Source: Planctomicrobium piriforme (GTDB lineage Bacteria > Planctomycetota > Planctomycetia > Planctomycetales > Planctomycetaceae). Taken from it: 48,204 nt of DNA. Where the stretch lies: the NCBI GenBank assembly GCA_945861445.1, contig CAMAVF010000005.1:1-48204 (forward strand), in the 5' to 3' direction. The notes under the pieces were generated by a model. That model was not told where the DNA came from. It did no database searches and was given only the letters and a program-made list of their open reading frames with translations. The position numbers and the translations under genes are program-made. Shown one piece after another: positions 17,464-26,883 of the stretch (positions are counted from its first letter, which is position 1; every line of letters begins with the position of its first letter).

Positions 17464-19830
17464 ATGCGTCACGTTGGAATCTTGATACTGGCGATGGCTG
17501 CGATCTGGTGGAGTGGATCGACGGCGCTGCGCGCGGACGAACCCAAGCCCAAGAAATCGGCGGCCAATGCGCTGGAAGACGCCCTCCAGTCCGAGCCGCT
17601 GAAGTTTGACGCGGACATCCAGCCACTGCTCAAGAAGTACTGCTTCGAATGCCACGGCAATAAGAAGCAGCGAGCGGGCTTGAATCTGGAAAAGGTCAGG
17701 GACGAGCAATCGATTCTCGAAGGCCGCAAGGTCTGGGAGCGAGCGGCAGCAATGATTCGCACTCGCGAAATGCCTCCCGCCAAGCGGAAACTGCAGCCGA
17801 CTCAGGATGAGCGGGACTTACTGCATCGATGGATCTCCGAGACCACTTCCAAGATCGACTGCTCGGGGGACCACGATCCCGGTCGCGTGACGATTCGACG
17901 GTTGAACCGGTTCGAATACAACAACACGATTCGCGACCTGGTCGGCGTGGATTTCAAGCCTGCCGCGGATTTTCCATCGGATGACGTCGGTTATGGTTTC
18001 GACAACATCGGCGATGTGCTCTCGCTGCCGACGATTCTGTTTGAAAAGTACCTGACGGCCGCTGAGAAGATTACCGAGGCAGCGATTGTCGCAGAACCCT
18101 TGCAGGGGACCATTCAGACGTACGTCGGGAACAGTCTGAACGGTGGTCAACAGATCGAAGCGGGAATTCATCTGCTCACGTCGAGTGGCAAGGTTTGGGC
18201 CGAGGTCGAACTGCCCGCGGCTGGTCAGTACGTCGTGCGGATTCGGGCGTTTGAGATGCATGCCGGGCGTGATTTCGCCAGGCTGGGCTTTCAACTTGAC
18301 GGCAAAGAACTGCAGGCAGTCGATGTTCAGGGCAAGTCCGATACGCCGCAGACGTTCGCCTTGCGATTGGATTTGCCCGCCGGCAAGCATGAAATTGCCG
18401 GTGAGTTTCTCAATGACTACTACAAGCCCGAAGATCCCGATCCGAACAACCGTGATCGCAATCTGGCGATCGCCGAGATCGAAGTGCAGGGGCCGATCAC
18501 CGCCCCGGCCAGTGCTCCGCTGACTGACCTGCATCGGCAGATCTTCACACGGACGCCCAAGCCGGACCTGAGCGATGCCAATGAATGTGCCGAGGCCATT
18601 CTGGGCAAGTTTGCCCGGCGGGCCTTCCGCCGACCGATCGAACGCGAGGAACTCGAGCGTCTGATTCGACTCAGCCGCAGCGTGCTGGAGGAAGGGGAAT
18701 CGTTTGAGCGGGCGATTGAAGTCGGGGTGCAGGCGATCCTGGTGTCGCCCCATTTTCTGTTTCGCGTCGAAATCGATGCGGAGCCTGAGAATCCGCTGGC
18801 CATTCATCCCATCAGCGAATTCGAGCTGGCGTCGCGGCTGAGCTATTTCATGTGGAGCAGCATGCCGGATGAAGAACTGCTGCAACTTGCCAGCCGGAAT
18901 GCTCTACGCAGCAATAACACGCTGCGACAGCAGGTGGAACGGATGCTGCAAGACCCGAAGGCGCAGTCATTTATCGAGAGCTTTTCCGGGCAATGGCTGC
19001 AAACCCGTAACTTGAAGCAGATGACGCCAGATCCGAAGCTCTTCCCCACGTTTGACGAGCAGCTGCGGGAAGCCATGCGGAAGGAAACCGAACTGTTCTT
19101 TGGTGAGATCGTGCGGGCCAATCACAGCATTCTGGACTTGCTGGACGCCGACTTTACCTATGTCAACGAACGGTTGGCCAAGCACTATGGTTTGCCGGGG
19201 GTGCGCGGCGAAGAATTCCAACGAGTCAAAGTGGATGGCGCTCAGCGGGCGGGAGTTCTGACTCAAGCCAGCATTCTCACCCTGACCAGTAATCCCACCC
19301 GCACTTCCCCAGTGAAACGGGGAAAGTGGGTGTTGGAGAATATTCTGGGAACACCTCCGCCACCTCCGCCGCCGAATGTCGAAGAATTGAAGAACGATGA
19401 AAAATCGGTGTTGAGTGGCAGTCTACGGCAAAGAATGGAGCAGCACCGTGAGAATCCCAGTTGCGCTTCATGTCACAAGAGCATGGACCCGCTGGGCTTC
19501 GGATTTGAGAACTTTGACGCGATTGGTGCCTGGCGAACAAAAGACGGCAAATTTCCCATTGATCCTGCGGGAGTGCTCCCGTCAGGCGATTCCTTTTCCA
19601 CGCCACAAGAATTACGAGTCATCCTGAAGCAGAGTCAGGATCAGTTCGCCCGATGCCTGACCGAGAAAATGCTGACGTATGCATTGGGACGTGGTCTGGA
19701 ATACTATGACAAATGTGCGGTAGACTCATTGACCGCATCGCTGGCCAAGGACAAATATCGCATTGGCACGTTGATTCAAGATATTGTGCATTCCGAGCCG
19801 TTTCAAAAACGGCGAGGGAAGAAGGATTAG
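17464..19830 (+). CDS. DUF1592-family protein with planctomycete-type cytochrome domain
   Basis: 788 aa, exported (signal peptide ending near residue 23, STALRA). Domains in order: PSCyt1-type heme site CFECH at residues 60-64; DUF1587 (VTIRRLNRFEYNNTIRDLVG, about 139-205); a carbohydrate-binding-like beta domain (about 225-330); DUF1595/DUF1592 (about 385-590, FELASRLSYFMWSSMPDEEL); DUF1588 with a second CxxCH (CASCHKSMDPLGF); and DUF1585 at the C-terminus (EKMLTYALGRGLEYYD). Two heme c attachments are predicted. The reaction is unknown; the families occur in planctomycetes and are thought to act on polymers. The next gene, 41 bp on, encodes the usual DUF1552 partner. Confidence 0.95.
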   Translation: MRHVGILILAMAAIWWSGSTALRADEPKPKKSAANALEDALQSEPLKFDADIQPLLKKYCFECHGNKKQRAGLNLEKVRDEQSILEGRKVWERAAAMIRTREMPPAKRKLQPTQDERDLLHRWISETTSKIDCSGDHDPGRVTIRRLNRFEYNNTIRDLVGVDFKPAADFPSDDVGYGFDNIGDVLSLPTILFEKYLTAAEKITEAAIVAEPLQGTIQTYVGNSLNGGQQIEAGIHLLTSSGKVWAEVELPAAGQYVVRIRAFEMHAGRDFARLGFQLDGKELQAVDVQGKSDTPQTFALRLDLPAGKHEIAGEFLNDYYKPEDPDPNNRDRNLAIAEIEVQGPITAPASAPLTDLHRQIFTRTPKPDLSDANECAEAILGKFARRAFRRPIEREELERLIRLSRSVLEEGESFERAIEVGVQAILVSPHFLFRVEIDAEPENPLAIHPISEFELASRLSYFMWSSMPDEELLQLASRNALRSNNTLRQQVERMLQDPKAQSFIESFSGQWLQTRNLKQMTPDPKLFPTFDEQLREAMRKETELFFGEIVRANHSILDLLDADFTYVNERLAKHYGLPGVRGEEFQRVKVDGAQRAGVLTQASILTLTSNPTRTSPVKRGKWVLENILGTPPPPPPPNVEELKNDEKSVLSGSLRQRMEQHRENPSCASCHKSMDPLGFGFENFDAIGAWRTKDGKFPIDPAGVLPSGDSFSTPQELRVILKQSQDQFARCLTEKMLTYALGRGLEYYDKCAVDSLTASLAKDKYRIGTLIQDIVHSEPFQKRRGKKD

Positions 19831-19870
19831 TTCAAGCACTTCTCATCGAACAGATAACCGCAGGTGTATT

Positions 19871-21223
19871 ATGGGTGCCAGTTGGCGAATTTCACGTCGC
19901 ACGATGCTCAAGGGTCTGGGAACCGCGATGGCCTTGCCGTGGATGGAGGCGATGGCACCGGTGACCAGTGTGTTGGGAGCACAGGCCGCCGTGGCACCCA
20001 AGCGGATGGCGTTCATCTACACGCCCAACGGCATGAACATGGCCGACTGGACCCCCAAGCAGGAGGGGACCGATTTCGAACTCCCAGAGATCCTGAGTCC
20101 GTTCAAAGAATTCAAGGACGACATGCTCGTCCTGAGCGGCCTGACGCTCGATAAGGCCCGCGCCAACGGCGACGGTGCCGGTGACCATGCCCGGGCTCTG
20201 GCGGCGTTTCTGACCTGTTCTCAACCACGCAAGACCCACGGTGCGGACATTAAGGTCGGCATTTCCGTCGATCAAGTGGCCGCTCAGCATGTGGGCAAGC
20301 ACACCAAGTTTGCCTCGCTGGAAATCGGTTGCGACGCCGGGGCCCAGGCGGGGAATTGTGATTCCGGTTATAGCTGTGCCTACTCGCACAATATCGCCTG
20401 GCGGACCGAATCGTCCCCGGTGGCGAAGGAGATCAATCCCAAGGCGGTTTTCGAGCGGCTGTTCGCCGATTCCGCCCAGCCCTCCAAAGGGGCGACTCAA
20501 ACGCGCGAACTCAACTTCCGGACCAGCGTGCTGGATCTCGTGCTGGATGATGCCAAATCGCTCCAGAAAAAGCTGGGCTTCGCCGATCGCCGGAAGCTCG
20601 ACGAGTATCTGAATTCCGTCCGCGAAATCGAAGAGCGGCTGCGGCGCACCCAGTTTACGGCGACGGTGCAGGGGATTGACGGTGTCACGGTTCCCAAGGG
20701 GATTCCCAAGAGTTACACAGAACACATCGAGTTGATGTCGGACATGCTGGCGCTGGCCCTGCAGACCGATTCGACGCGGATCGTCACCTTCGTCCATGCC
20801 AATGAAGGGAGCGGACGCAGCTATCCGTTTATTGACGTTCCCGAAGGCCATCACGATTTGTCGCATCACGGGAATGACGAAGGCAAGAAGCAGAAGATCA
20901 AGAAGATCAATCTGTTCCACGCCCAGCGGGTTGCCTCGCTGCTGGAGAAGCTGAAGAAGGTCAAGGAAGGCGACGGAACGCTGCTGGACAACACCATGCT
21001 GGTCTTCGGCAGCGGCATCGGCGACGGGAATGCTCATAATCACGACGATCTGCCTGTCGTGCTGTTCGGTAAGGGGGGCGGGACAATCGCGACCGGCCGC
21101 CACGTGCGCTACGCGAACGATACGCCCATCGCCAACCTCTATCTTGCCATGCTGGACCGGATGGGTGTGCCTGAGGAAAAGCTGGGCGACAGCACCGGCA
21201 AGCTGTTGAACCTCAACACCTGA
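19871..21223 (+). CDS. DUF1552 domain protein, Tat-exported
   Basis: 450 aa from MGASWRISRR; the reading frame is open further upstream but that part overlaps the preceding gene. Seen: a twin-arginine signal (SRRTMLKGLG, then a hydrophobic stretch), KRMAFIYTPNGMNMADWTP typical of DUF1552, and HHDLSHHGND plus DDLPVVLFGKGGG near the C-terminus. DUF1552 is related to the DUF1501/alkaline-phosphatase-like superfamily; its reaction is not established. It is 41 bp after the DUF1592 gene, a pairing widespread in planctomycetes, and 34 bp before a hypothetical gene, suggesting one transcript. Confidence 0.95.
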   Translation: MGASWRISRRTMLKGLGTAMALPWMEAMAPVTSVLGAQAAVAPKRMAFIYTPNGMNMADWTPKQEGTDFELPEILSPFKEFKDDMLVLSGLTLDKARANGDGAGDHARALAAFLTCSQPRKTHGADIKVGISVDQVAAQHVGKHTKFASLEIGCDAGAQAGNCDSGYSCAYSHNIAWRTESSPVAKEINPKAVFERLFADSAQPSKGATQTRELNFRTSVLDLVLDDAKSLQKKLGFADRRKLDEYLNSVREIEERLRRTQFTATVQGIDGVTVPKGIPKSYTEHIELMSDMLALALQTDSTRIVTFVHANEGSGRSYPFIDVPEGHHDLSHHGNDEGKKQKIKKINLFHAQRVASLLEKLKKVKEGDGTLLDNTMLVFGSGIGDGNAHNHDDLPVVLFGKGGGTIATGRHVRYANDTPIANLYLAMLDRMGVPEEKLGDSTGKLLNLNT

Positions 21224-21256
21224 CAGTCCAAGGGGCTTGATTCTGAGCATTCGCTG

Positions 21257-21886
21257 ATGCCTTCTCTCAACGACGTGCAGATTAACACCATCGGCTGGGA
21301 CCCCATTGAGGAATCCGCGGATCACCGTCGGAAGTGGTCCAACGCGCACGGTGATGTCCTGACGATTCGGTTCAATGCGACCGCTCCGCAGATGCCCAGC
21401 TTGTTTCGGATGCAGGCGTTAAAGGATTATCAAACTCAGCAGCTACGGGCTTCGGGCGGCACGATCCTGTCGTTGGATTTGCTGCAAGTGAAGGGCGTGT
21501 CAGTCGCGAAACTGCTGTTCAAGTCAGTGCAGCCCAGCGGTGGCTGGGGATACATGGGGATGTTGTTCCTGCCCTACCGAGATTTCAGTTATTCCATTCG
21601 CCTTCAGGCGGTCGAGCGAGAGGGTGATGAGTTGCGTAGTCAACATGTCTGGAACTGGCTGCACGAATCGCATCCGGCGGAGACCGATTTCCAAGCCCTC
21701 TGGTTTGGCGTGGATGAATCGTCGGCAGACATGGACACCGCGCGGCCCTGTCTGGCCGACGGCGAATGTTGGGACGGTCATTTCCCGAACCATCCGCTGG
21801 CGCGTCTGCGTGCCGAGCTGACACGGTTGATCCCCACAATGGTCGTCAGCCGCGACGTCAAAAACAGCGCTCCGCATCGCGGATAA
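21257..21886 (+). CDS. Hypothetical protein downstream of DUF1592/DUF1552 pair
   Basis: 209 aa; not recognised. No signal peptide or membrane segment. The middle (ILSLDLLQVKGVSVAKLLFK, then a Gly-rich GGWGYMGMLFLPYRD) alternates hydrophobic residues like a beta-sheet, and the start (GWDPIEESADHRRKWSNAHGD) is polar. Weakly similar in feel to DcrB/DUF1795-type folds, but this is a guess. It starts 34 bp after the DUF1552 stop without an obvious Shine-Dalgarno, consistent with the operon. A convergent gene ends 75 bp further on. Confidence 0.7.
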   Translation: MPSLNDVQINTIGWDPIEESADHRRKWSNAHGDVLTIRFNATAPQMPSLFRMQALKDYQTQQLRASGGTILSLDLLQVKGVSVAKLLFKSVQPSGGWGYMGMLFLPYRDFSYSIRLQAVEREGDELRSQHVWNWLHESHPAETDFQALWFGVDESSADMDTARPCLADGECWDGHFPNHPLARLRAELTRLIPTMVVSRDVKNSAPHRG

Positions 21887-21961
21887 TTATTACCCTCAGG
21901 AATGCCAATCCGACAGTCCCATAATTCCCATGAATTCAGATGGGGCTGATGCAAAGGCATC

Positions 21962-23581
21962 CTAAGGCTTGTCTTCGCCATCGCGGGTACTCAGGGCTTC
22001 CAGGACTTTGGGATCGGTCTTGTTTGGCAGAAATCTGACGGATCCATCGGCCATCAGGAACATGGCGCCTGTGTGTCGTGAGTTCCCGAATCCCTGGGGA
22101 TCGTGATTAAGCCCCTTGCCAATCTGCCGCCAGTTATGCGGTTCGCCCCACGCGGGATAGCTGATCGACACCTCGCCGGCAATCATCGTATTCGACAATC
22201 CGTCCAGCACGTCGTCGCGAGTGGTTTCGCTGTTGACGTCGAAGATGCCGGCATGGGCCACGCTGCCATCAGGCAGGCTGACCAGACCGCCAACGCCTGC
22301 GAAATGTGCCGGGCCGAACTTGCCTTGAATCAATTCCATGCTGCCGCCCGCTGCCAGAAAGCTGGGAACCGTCTGACTCATGACCGGCTGATTCGCGGGA
22401 TCGAAGTACGGCTTGTTGAAATCAATTTGGCCGGCCAGACTGGCCCCCTCCGGAAGATGGGGGAGCAGCAACGTCATCCACCCGTGCAGCGGCTCGAGGT
22501 CTCGACTTTCGGGGACCTCTTTGAACAGGCCGCCCGCGGGATAGCGGTGGTGCTGCTGCAGGTAGGCATCGGTGGCCAGCGCGATTTGCTGCAGATGTCC
22601 GCCCGAATACGAATTGGTCCACTGACCATAGAGATCGAGGGGGGCGTAGACCAGCGGGGCGGAGAACATGGCCAGCAACCCGGCTGCAATGCCCACATAT
22701 GCCAGGATCAGCTCTTTGCCTTTGTGCCCCGTTCGGGACAGTTCGCTCTGGGCGAGAAATCCCAGCAGCATGGCCGCAATGCCGCTGATCGAAGCGGGAA
22801 TGCGAGTCCAGATCGCGGGGTAGATGGCGATCAAGGAAATCGGCAACGATAAGACACCCAGGACGAAGCTCCACAACGCCGTCTTCGATCGACCCGTTCG
22901 CGCGAACGAAAACCGCGGTTGAGTCGCGACCGGGATGGCAGCGAGGACCTCGGCAGGCAATGTCTCCGTGGGTTGCGAGGTGAAGGGTGAGGGGATGCCT
23001 CTGACCTTGGATCGTGCACGCGGTTCCTGATCGGCGGACCTCAGAGACCGCTCCTCATCTTCTTCCTCAAATTCGTCCGAAGCCTCATCAACTATTTCGA
23101 CTTCCGGCTGTTCCATCTGACGCAACCGCCGGTCGATTTTCTTGCGCGGCAGGTCATCCTCGGAGTCCTCTTCCACGATCTCGACTTCGAGTTCTTCCAC
23201 CTGCCGCAGTCGTTTATCAACTCGTTTCGTCGGGACCTGGTCGACGGGGTCCACGTCAACTTCGGTGTCCCCGTGCATCTCGGGCAATTGCCGCAACCGT
23301 TTATCTTTGGGATTGACGGGTGCATCAATGGCGGATCGCCCTTCGTCAGAGACAGCGGGACTTTCGGCTCCCTCAATTTCTTCCGCGTGATGCATCAGAG
23401 CCCAGAGGCCCTTGCCTGTTGACGGGTGAGCAGCGGGAAGCTCAGAATCGGCGTCCGGCGTGGATGACGGAGCAGTGGGTGAGGCAACGGATTCGGGCTC
23501 GACCGAGGCTGGAGGAACTTCCTCGGGACTCTTCTGCCCCATCAGTTCCCAGAGACTCTTGCGTGGACCAGGTTCGGTCAT
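21962..23581 (-). CDS. Chimeric DUF1559-like membrane protein with linear-motif N-terminus
   Basis: 539 aa. N-terminal 190 residues are acidic and disordered-looking, with two SLWELM/GLWALM motifs and three D(K/R)RLRQ motifs. Two to four membrane segments follow (ALWSFVLGVLSLPISLIAIY; ISGIAAMLLGFLA; LAYVGIAAGLLAMFSAPLVY), resembling DUF4190. The C-terminal half is DUF1559-like: LPHLPEGASL, DGLSNTMIAGE and RHTGAMFLMADGSVRF, the H-Xn-DG motif of the family, here with X8. DUF1559 proteins usually begin with a pilin-like methylation helix; here that is replaced by the linear-motif and DUF4190-like part. Function unknown. It is the only gene between convergent and parallel neighbours, so probably monocistronic. 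Confidence 0.75.
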   Translation of the reverse strand: MTEPGPRKSLWELMGQKSPEEVPPASVEPESVASPTAPSSTPDADSELPAAHPSTGKGLWALMHHAEEIEGAESPAVSDEGRSAIDAPVNPKDKRLRQLPEMHGDTEVDVDPVDQVPTKRVDKRLRQVEELEVEIVEEDSEDDLPRKKIDRRLRQMEQPEVEIVDEASDEFEEEDEERSLRSADQEPRARSKVRGIPSPFTSQPTETLPAEVLAAIPVATQPRFSFARTGRSKTALWSFVLGVLSLPISLIAIYPAIWTRIPASISGIAAMLLGFLAQSELSRTGHKGKELILAYVGIAAGLLAMFSAPLVYAPLDLYGQWTNSYSGGHLQQIALATDAYLQQHHRYPAGGLFKEVPESRDLEPLHGWMTLLLPHLPEGASLAGQIDFNKPYFDPANQPVMSQTVPSFLAAGGSMELIQGKFGPAHFAGVGGLVSLPDGSVAHAGIFDVNSETTRDDVLDGLSNTMIAGEVSISYPAWGEPHNWRQIGKGLNHDPQGFGNSRHTGAMFLMADGSVRFLPNKTDPKVLEALSTRDGEDKP

Positions 23582-23597
23582 GTCTGCCCTGTTTGTC

Positions 23598-23621
23598 GTA
23601 GCCGCATTCGCCAGAACGCGG
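23598..23621. repeat. GTAGCCGC-type dispersed repeat, copy 1
   Basis: Contains GTAGCCGCATTCGCCAGAAC. The related, longer element at 37114-37178 has the same core as an inverted pair. It lies just upstream of the DUF1559-like gene start. Confidence 0.65.
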
Positions 23622-23644
23622 GCCGCCTGAAATGAGAGCTAACT

Positions 23645-23738
23645 GCCTGTTGAAAAAGGTGTCTGGAACTTTGCCAACCATACAGAATCGAGCGTTCTTT
23701 TGACGTTCGGAGAGTTCCAGACACCTTTTTCAACAGGC
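23645..23738. repeat. Perfect 26-bp inverted repeat
   Basis: Arms 23645-23670 and 23713-23738 are exact reverse complements; they contain GTTGAAAAAGGTGTCTGGAA. The 42-base spacer has no coding character. It lies between the ABC permease gene (ends 23741) and the DUF1559-like gene (starts 23581), touching the permease stop. It could act as a terminator for the minus-strand permease or be a MITE-like element; no direct repeats of a target site are evident. Confidence 0.85.
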
Positions 23739-23740
23739 TG

Positions 23741-25471
23741 CTAACCGCGATCTCCGGTAGTTCGTCCCAATGCCACATCGAATTCACTCACTGCGGGAAT
23801 CAACATGGCCAGGGTCGTAAATCCATAAGTACACGTCAACACGATCCAGACCCCCAGCGTCTCGTGCAGCAAGTAGCCGGTGATCACGTAGAACGTGAAG
23901 AACGGCAGGATGAACGCTGACATGGTCAATGCCGGCGACGGATTCTTGTGGGTCAGCGACGCCGACAGCCCGATGGCTCCTCCCAGGATGAAGACCAGGA
24001 AGCTCGGCAATTGCAACCAGAACGACGACCGCGCCTCCAGGATCAACATCATACAGATAAAGATCCCGAGAAACAGGAAAAACATTGTGCCCAGACTATT
24101 GGCAATTGCCGAACGCGAACTGTCGAACGAAATCCCACCGTGCAATCCCAGCATCGCCGAAAACACGACCAGCACCAGAAACCCCAGGCTCACATATAGA
24201 AAATCTTCAGCGGTCAGCGTCCCTTGAACCAGAAACGAAATCACCAGCAGCAAGGGCAGAATGATCACTTCCTTGGTATTCCAAAAGATGCCGCCCAGCT
24301 TGCCGTAGATGAACTCCTTGGCCGTGATGTCGGTGACCAGCAGCAGTTCCAGCGTCTTGGCATCGCGTTCCGAGGTGAATGAGGTGACCGCCTGCGCGTT
24401 GATTAGCATCAGGCTCAGCAAGGCCACCCCCACGAAGCCGAAGCCGGCCGGAGAAATCATCCCCAGGATCAGCTCGTCGGTGGGAGCCTGTGCCGCAAAC
24501 CAGGCGGCTGCCAGGAAGGCGATCAAGTACGCCAGCTTGATGACAAACACCTTGCGGCCATAGGCACTGGTTCGGATCTCGCGCCAGATGATCGGGTTAT
24601 GCCAGACCTCGCGCGTGGTCGATTTGCGTTTCGCTTCGGAAACGCCTTCGGGTGCCGTCGGTTGCGAGCGTTGGTCGGACGGGTTCCACACGCGCAACCG
24701 CGCAATCGTAAATGCCGACAGCGCAGCCGACAGGCCGAGCATCGTCAACACGTAACTGAGTGGATGCGAGGCGACTCCCCCCGATTGGCTCATCGTCGCC
24801 AGCGGATCAATCACCAGCAACAGCCCGCGCAACGGATTGGCCAACGATAACCATTCGTCCGCGACTGTCTGCGGACCAGCGGCGACCCGCAACGCTTCGA
24901 CCAGGCCCACGAACAACACCAGTCCCAACACGCTGTAGGCGAGCGTCTGGAACGTCTTTTCCCGCCAGAACGCAATCAACGTCCCCCAACTACCAGCCGC
25001 CAGTGCCGCCGCCGCAGTGACGGCCAGGGACCAGCCAATCTGTTGGACTTCGACTCCCCCCAACAGTGAAGTCAATGCAAACGCCGGCAGCGACACCGCC
25101 AGCAACACCCCCACAATCAACAGGCTGGCGGTTAGTTTTCCCAGTACCAGCTCACGATTACTGAGATCGGTCATCAGCAGGAGGATCAGGGTCTTGCGGT
25201 CTTTCTCTTGAGCGATATTGCCCGCCGCGAACAGCAACGAAAAGAAGACGACCAGCGTCAGTTGCAGCAACGAAAAGACCTGAAAACAGATCGCCCCGAA
25301 CCGAGCCAGATCGCCCAACTGACGTTCTTGCTGCCAGCCGAATGTGACTTGTCCGAGCGTGTACATCAACACAAACAGCGCTGCAACATAACCCGCCCGC
25401 GCGGCAAAGTGCTGGATTTGACGCGGAGCGGTCAGCGCCTCACGGCTGAAGATGGGACCAACAACAAACAC
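23741..25471 (-). CDS. ABC-2 type transporter permease
   Basis: 576 aa, about 12 hydrophobic segments in two halves: residues ~25-235 and ~300-570. Seen: VVGPIFSREALTAPR at the N-terminus, the ABC-2 signature NIAQEKDRKTLILLLMTDLS in the first half and SERDAKTLELLLVTDITAKE in the second, i.e. a duplicated permease fused in one chain. Start chosen at the GTG (VFVVG), which has AAGGA seven bases upstream; a GTG 30 bases earlier lacks such a site. No ATPase gene is adjacent; the ATPase at 31193 is 6 kb away and on the opposite strand. Likely substrate unknown. Confidence 0.9.
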   Translation of the reverse strand: MFVVGPIFSREALTAPRQIQHFAARAGYVAALFVLMYTLGQVTFGWQQERQLGDLARFGAICFQVFSLLQLTLVVFFSLLFAAGNIAQEKDRKTLILLLMTDLSNRELVLGKLTASLLIVGVLLAVSLPAFALTSLLGGVEVQQIGWSLAVTAAAALAAGSWGTLIAFWREKTFQTLAYSVLGLVLFVGLVEALRVAAGPQTVADEWLSLANPLRGLLLVIDPLATMSQSGGVASHPLSYVLTMLGLSAALSAFTIARLRVWNPSDQRSQPTAPEGVSEAKRKSTTREVWHNPIIWREIRTSAYGRKVFVIKLAYLIAFLAAAWFAAQAPTDELILGMISPAGFGFVGVALLSLMLINAQAVTSFTSERDAKTLELLLVTDITAKEFIYGKLGGIFWNTKEVIILPLLLVISFLVQGTLTAEDFLYVSLGFLVLVVFSAMLGLHGGISFDSSRSAIANSLGTMFFLFLGIFICMMLILEARSSFWLQLPSFLVFILGGAIGLSASLTHKNPSPALTMSAFILPFFTFYVITGYLLHETLGVWIVLTCTYGFTTLAMLIPAVSEFDVALGRTTGDRG

Positions 25472-25612
25472 AGGGATTTCCTTTTCGATCGACCAACACA
25501 CTTTTCGGTATGACAGAATGCTCTACGTCATTGGCCTGAAAAGAGTTGGTGAAATTTCACTGCAGATTATCCCGGATGTGGAAACCTCGCAACTCCGGAG
25601 CCGCGGAGAACC

Positions 25613-25633
25613 GTCCCACGACGCGTGTGGGAC
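25613..25633. promoter_or_regulatory. Hairpin in the bioB upstream region
   Basis: GTCCCAC and GTGGGAC pair around a 7-base loop (GACGCGT), 94 bases before the bioB start. It could lie in the bioB leader or be an operator-like palindrome. No BirA-type operator is recognised, and the call is weak. Confidence 0.35.
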
Positions 25634-25727
25634 TCCAAATTTGTGATCCCCACTCGACCATCGGGGAACCCCCGGCTAAACTACTGGCCCGATTGCGAAT
25701 CTGGATTGATCTAGGAACGAGTTTTTT

Positions 25728-26804
25728 ATGGCGACCGAAATGCTACTTGCGGGACATCGTGTGTGGGACTTGTTTGCCGATAAGGTCCTGGACGGTCAGG
25801 ACTTAACGGAATCGGAAGCCCTGCAGGTACTGGCCTGCCCCGATGTCGAAGTCCCCTCGCTGCTGGCTGCGGCGTTTCGAGTCCGGCATCGGTATCACGC
25901 AAATCGGGTGCAGCTCTACTATCTGCGCAATGCCAAGAGCGGCCTGTGCCCCGAGGACTGCAACTATTGTTCGCAATCCAAAATCGCCGAGACCGAAGTC
26001 AATCGGTACGTCTTTCAGGATGAAAAGACATTGCTCGAAGGAGCCCGACAGGCGAAGGAAAGTCAGGCCCGGACCTTTTGCATCGTGGCGAGCGGACGCG
26101 GCCCTAATGAACGCGAGTTGAATCACGTTTGCAATGTCGTCAGGAAGATCAAAGATACCTATGGCATGCATATCTGCGTGTGCCTGGGATTGCTGAGCCC
26201 CGATCAGGCCGAGCAACTCAAGGCGGCAGGTGTGGATCGCGTCAACCACAACCTCAACACCAGCGAGCGGATGTACGCGGACATCTGCACGACCCACACT
26301 TACCAGGATCGCATCGACACGTTGCAGGCCGTGCGGAAGGCCGGGATTGAACTGTGTTCGGGCTGCATCGTGGGGATGGGCGAATCTCACCGGGATCTTG
26401 TGGAGATCGCCGTTTCGCTGCGGGAATTGCAAGTCGAATCGATCCCGATCAACTTCCTGCATCCGATCGACGGCACACCACTGGCCGGTCGCGAAGATCT
26501 GACGCCGCGAGATTGTTTGCGGGCGCTGTGCATGTTCCGGCTGATGAATCCGCGTTGCGAAATTCGCATCGCCGGCGGTCGCGAATTGCAATTGCGATCA
26601 TTGCAGCCACTGGGCCTCTATCCGGCGAATTCGATCTTCGTCAGCGATTACCTGACCACGAAGGGACAGACTCCGCAAGAAGATTATCAAATGATCGCGG
26701 ACCTGGGCTTCGAGATCGTGAATCCCCCCGGCGTGTTGTCCAATGCCACTCAGATCGTGAGCGGTACGGCGCTAGCCGCCGGTACTGCGTGTGGATGCGA
26801 TTGA
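25728..26804 (+). CDS. bioB: Biotin synthase
   Basis: 358 aa. Radical SAM enzyme that inserts sulfur into dethiobiotin, the last step of biotin synthesis. Seen: the [4Fe-4S] motif CPEDCNYC at C74, C78 and C81; Cys candidates for the second cluster at C118 (TFCIVASGRGP), C150 (MHICVCLG) and C210 (ELCSGCIVGMGE); NFLHPIDGTPL; and the RIAGGRE motif. All positions fit the Escherichia coli ligands with a constant offset of about 21. The C-terminal tail has GTACGCD. A modest AGGAACGAG precedes the ATG. No other bio genes are nearby, so the pathway is dispersed. Confidence 0.97.
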   Translation: MATEMLLAGHRVWDLFADKVLDGQDLTESEALQVLACPDVEVPSLLAAAFRVRHRYHANRVQLYYLRNAKSGLCPEDCNYCSQSKIAETEVNRYVFQDEKTLLEGARQAKESQARTFCIVASGRGPNERELNHVCNVVRKIKDTYGMHICVCLGLLSPDQAEQLKAAGVDRVNHNLNTSERMYADICTTHTYQDRIDTLQAVRKAGIELCSGCIVGMGESHRDLVEIAVSLRELQVESIPINFLHPIDGTPLAGREDLTPRDCLRALCMFRLMNPRCEIRIAGGRELQLRSLQPLGLYPANSIFVSDYLTTKGQTPQEDYQMIADLGFEIVNPPGVLSNATQIVSGTALAAGTACGCD

Positions 26805-26883
26805 AAAACCGGCGGCTTGTGCCGAGCCGCTCGCCACAAAGTGCCTGCCGTTGGAGCGTGTTGTCGGCCGAGGGCCTGTCCGA

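Noticed and set aside
19892-21349. Minus-strand open frame of 485 codons
   Set aside because: Antisense of the DUF1552 gene, which has clear family motifs and a Tat signal on the plus strand.
26805-26883. Possible tRNA between bioB and the small protein gene
   Set aside because: No cloverleaf or CCA-end pattern found; GC-rich stretch only.
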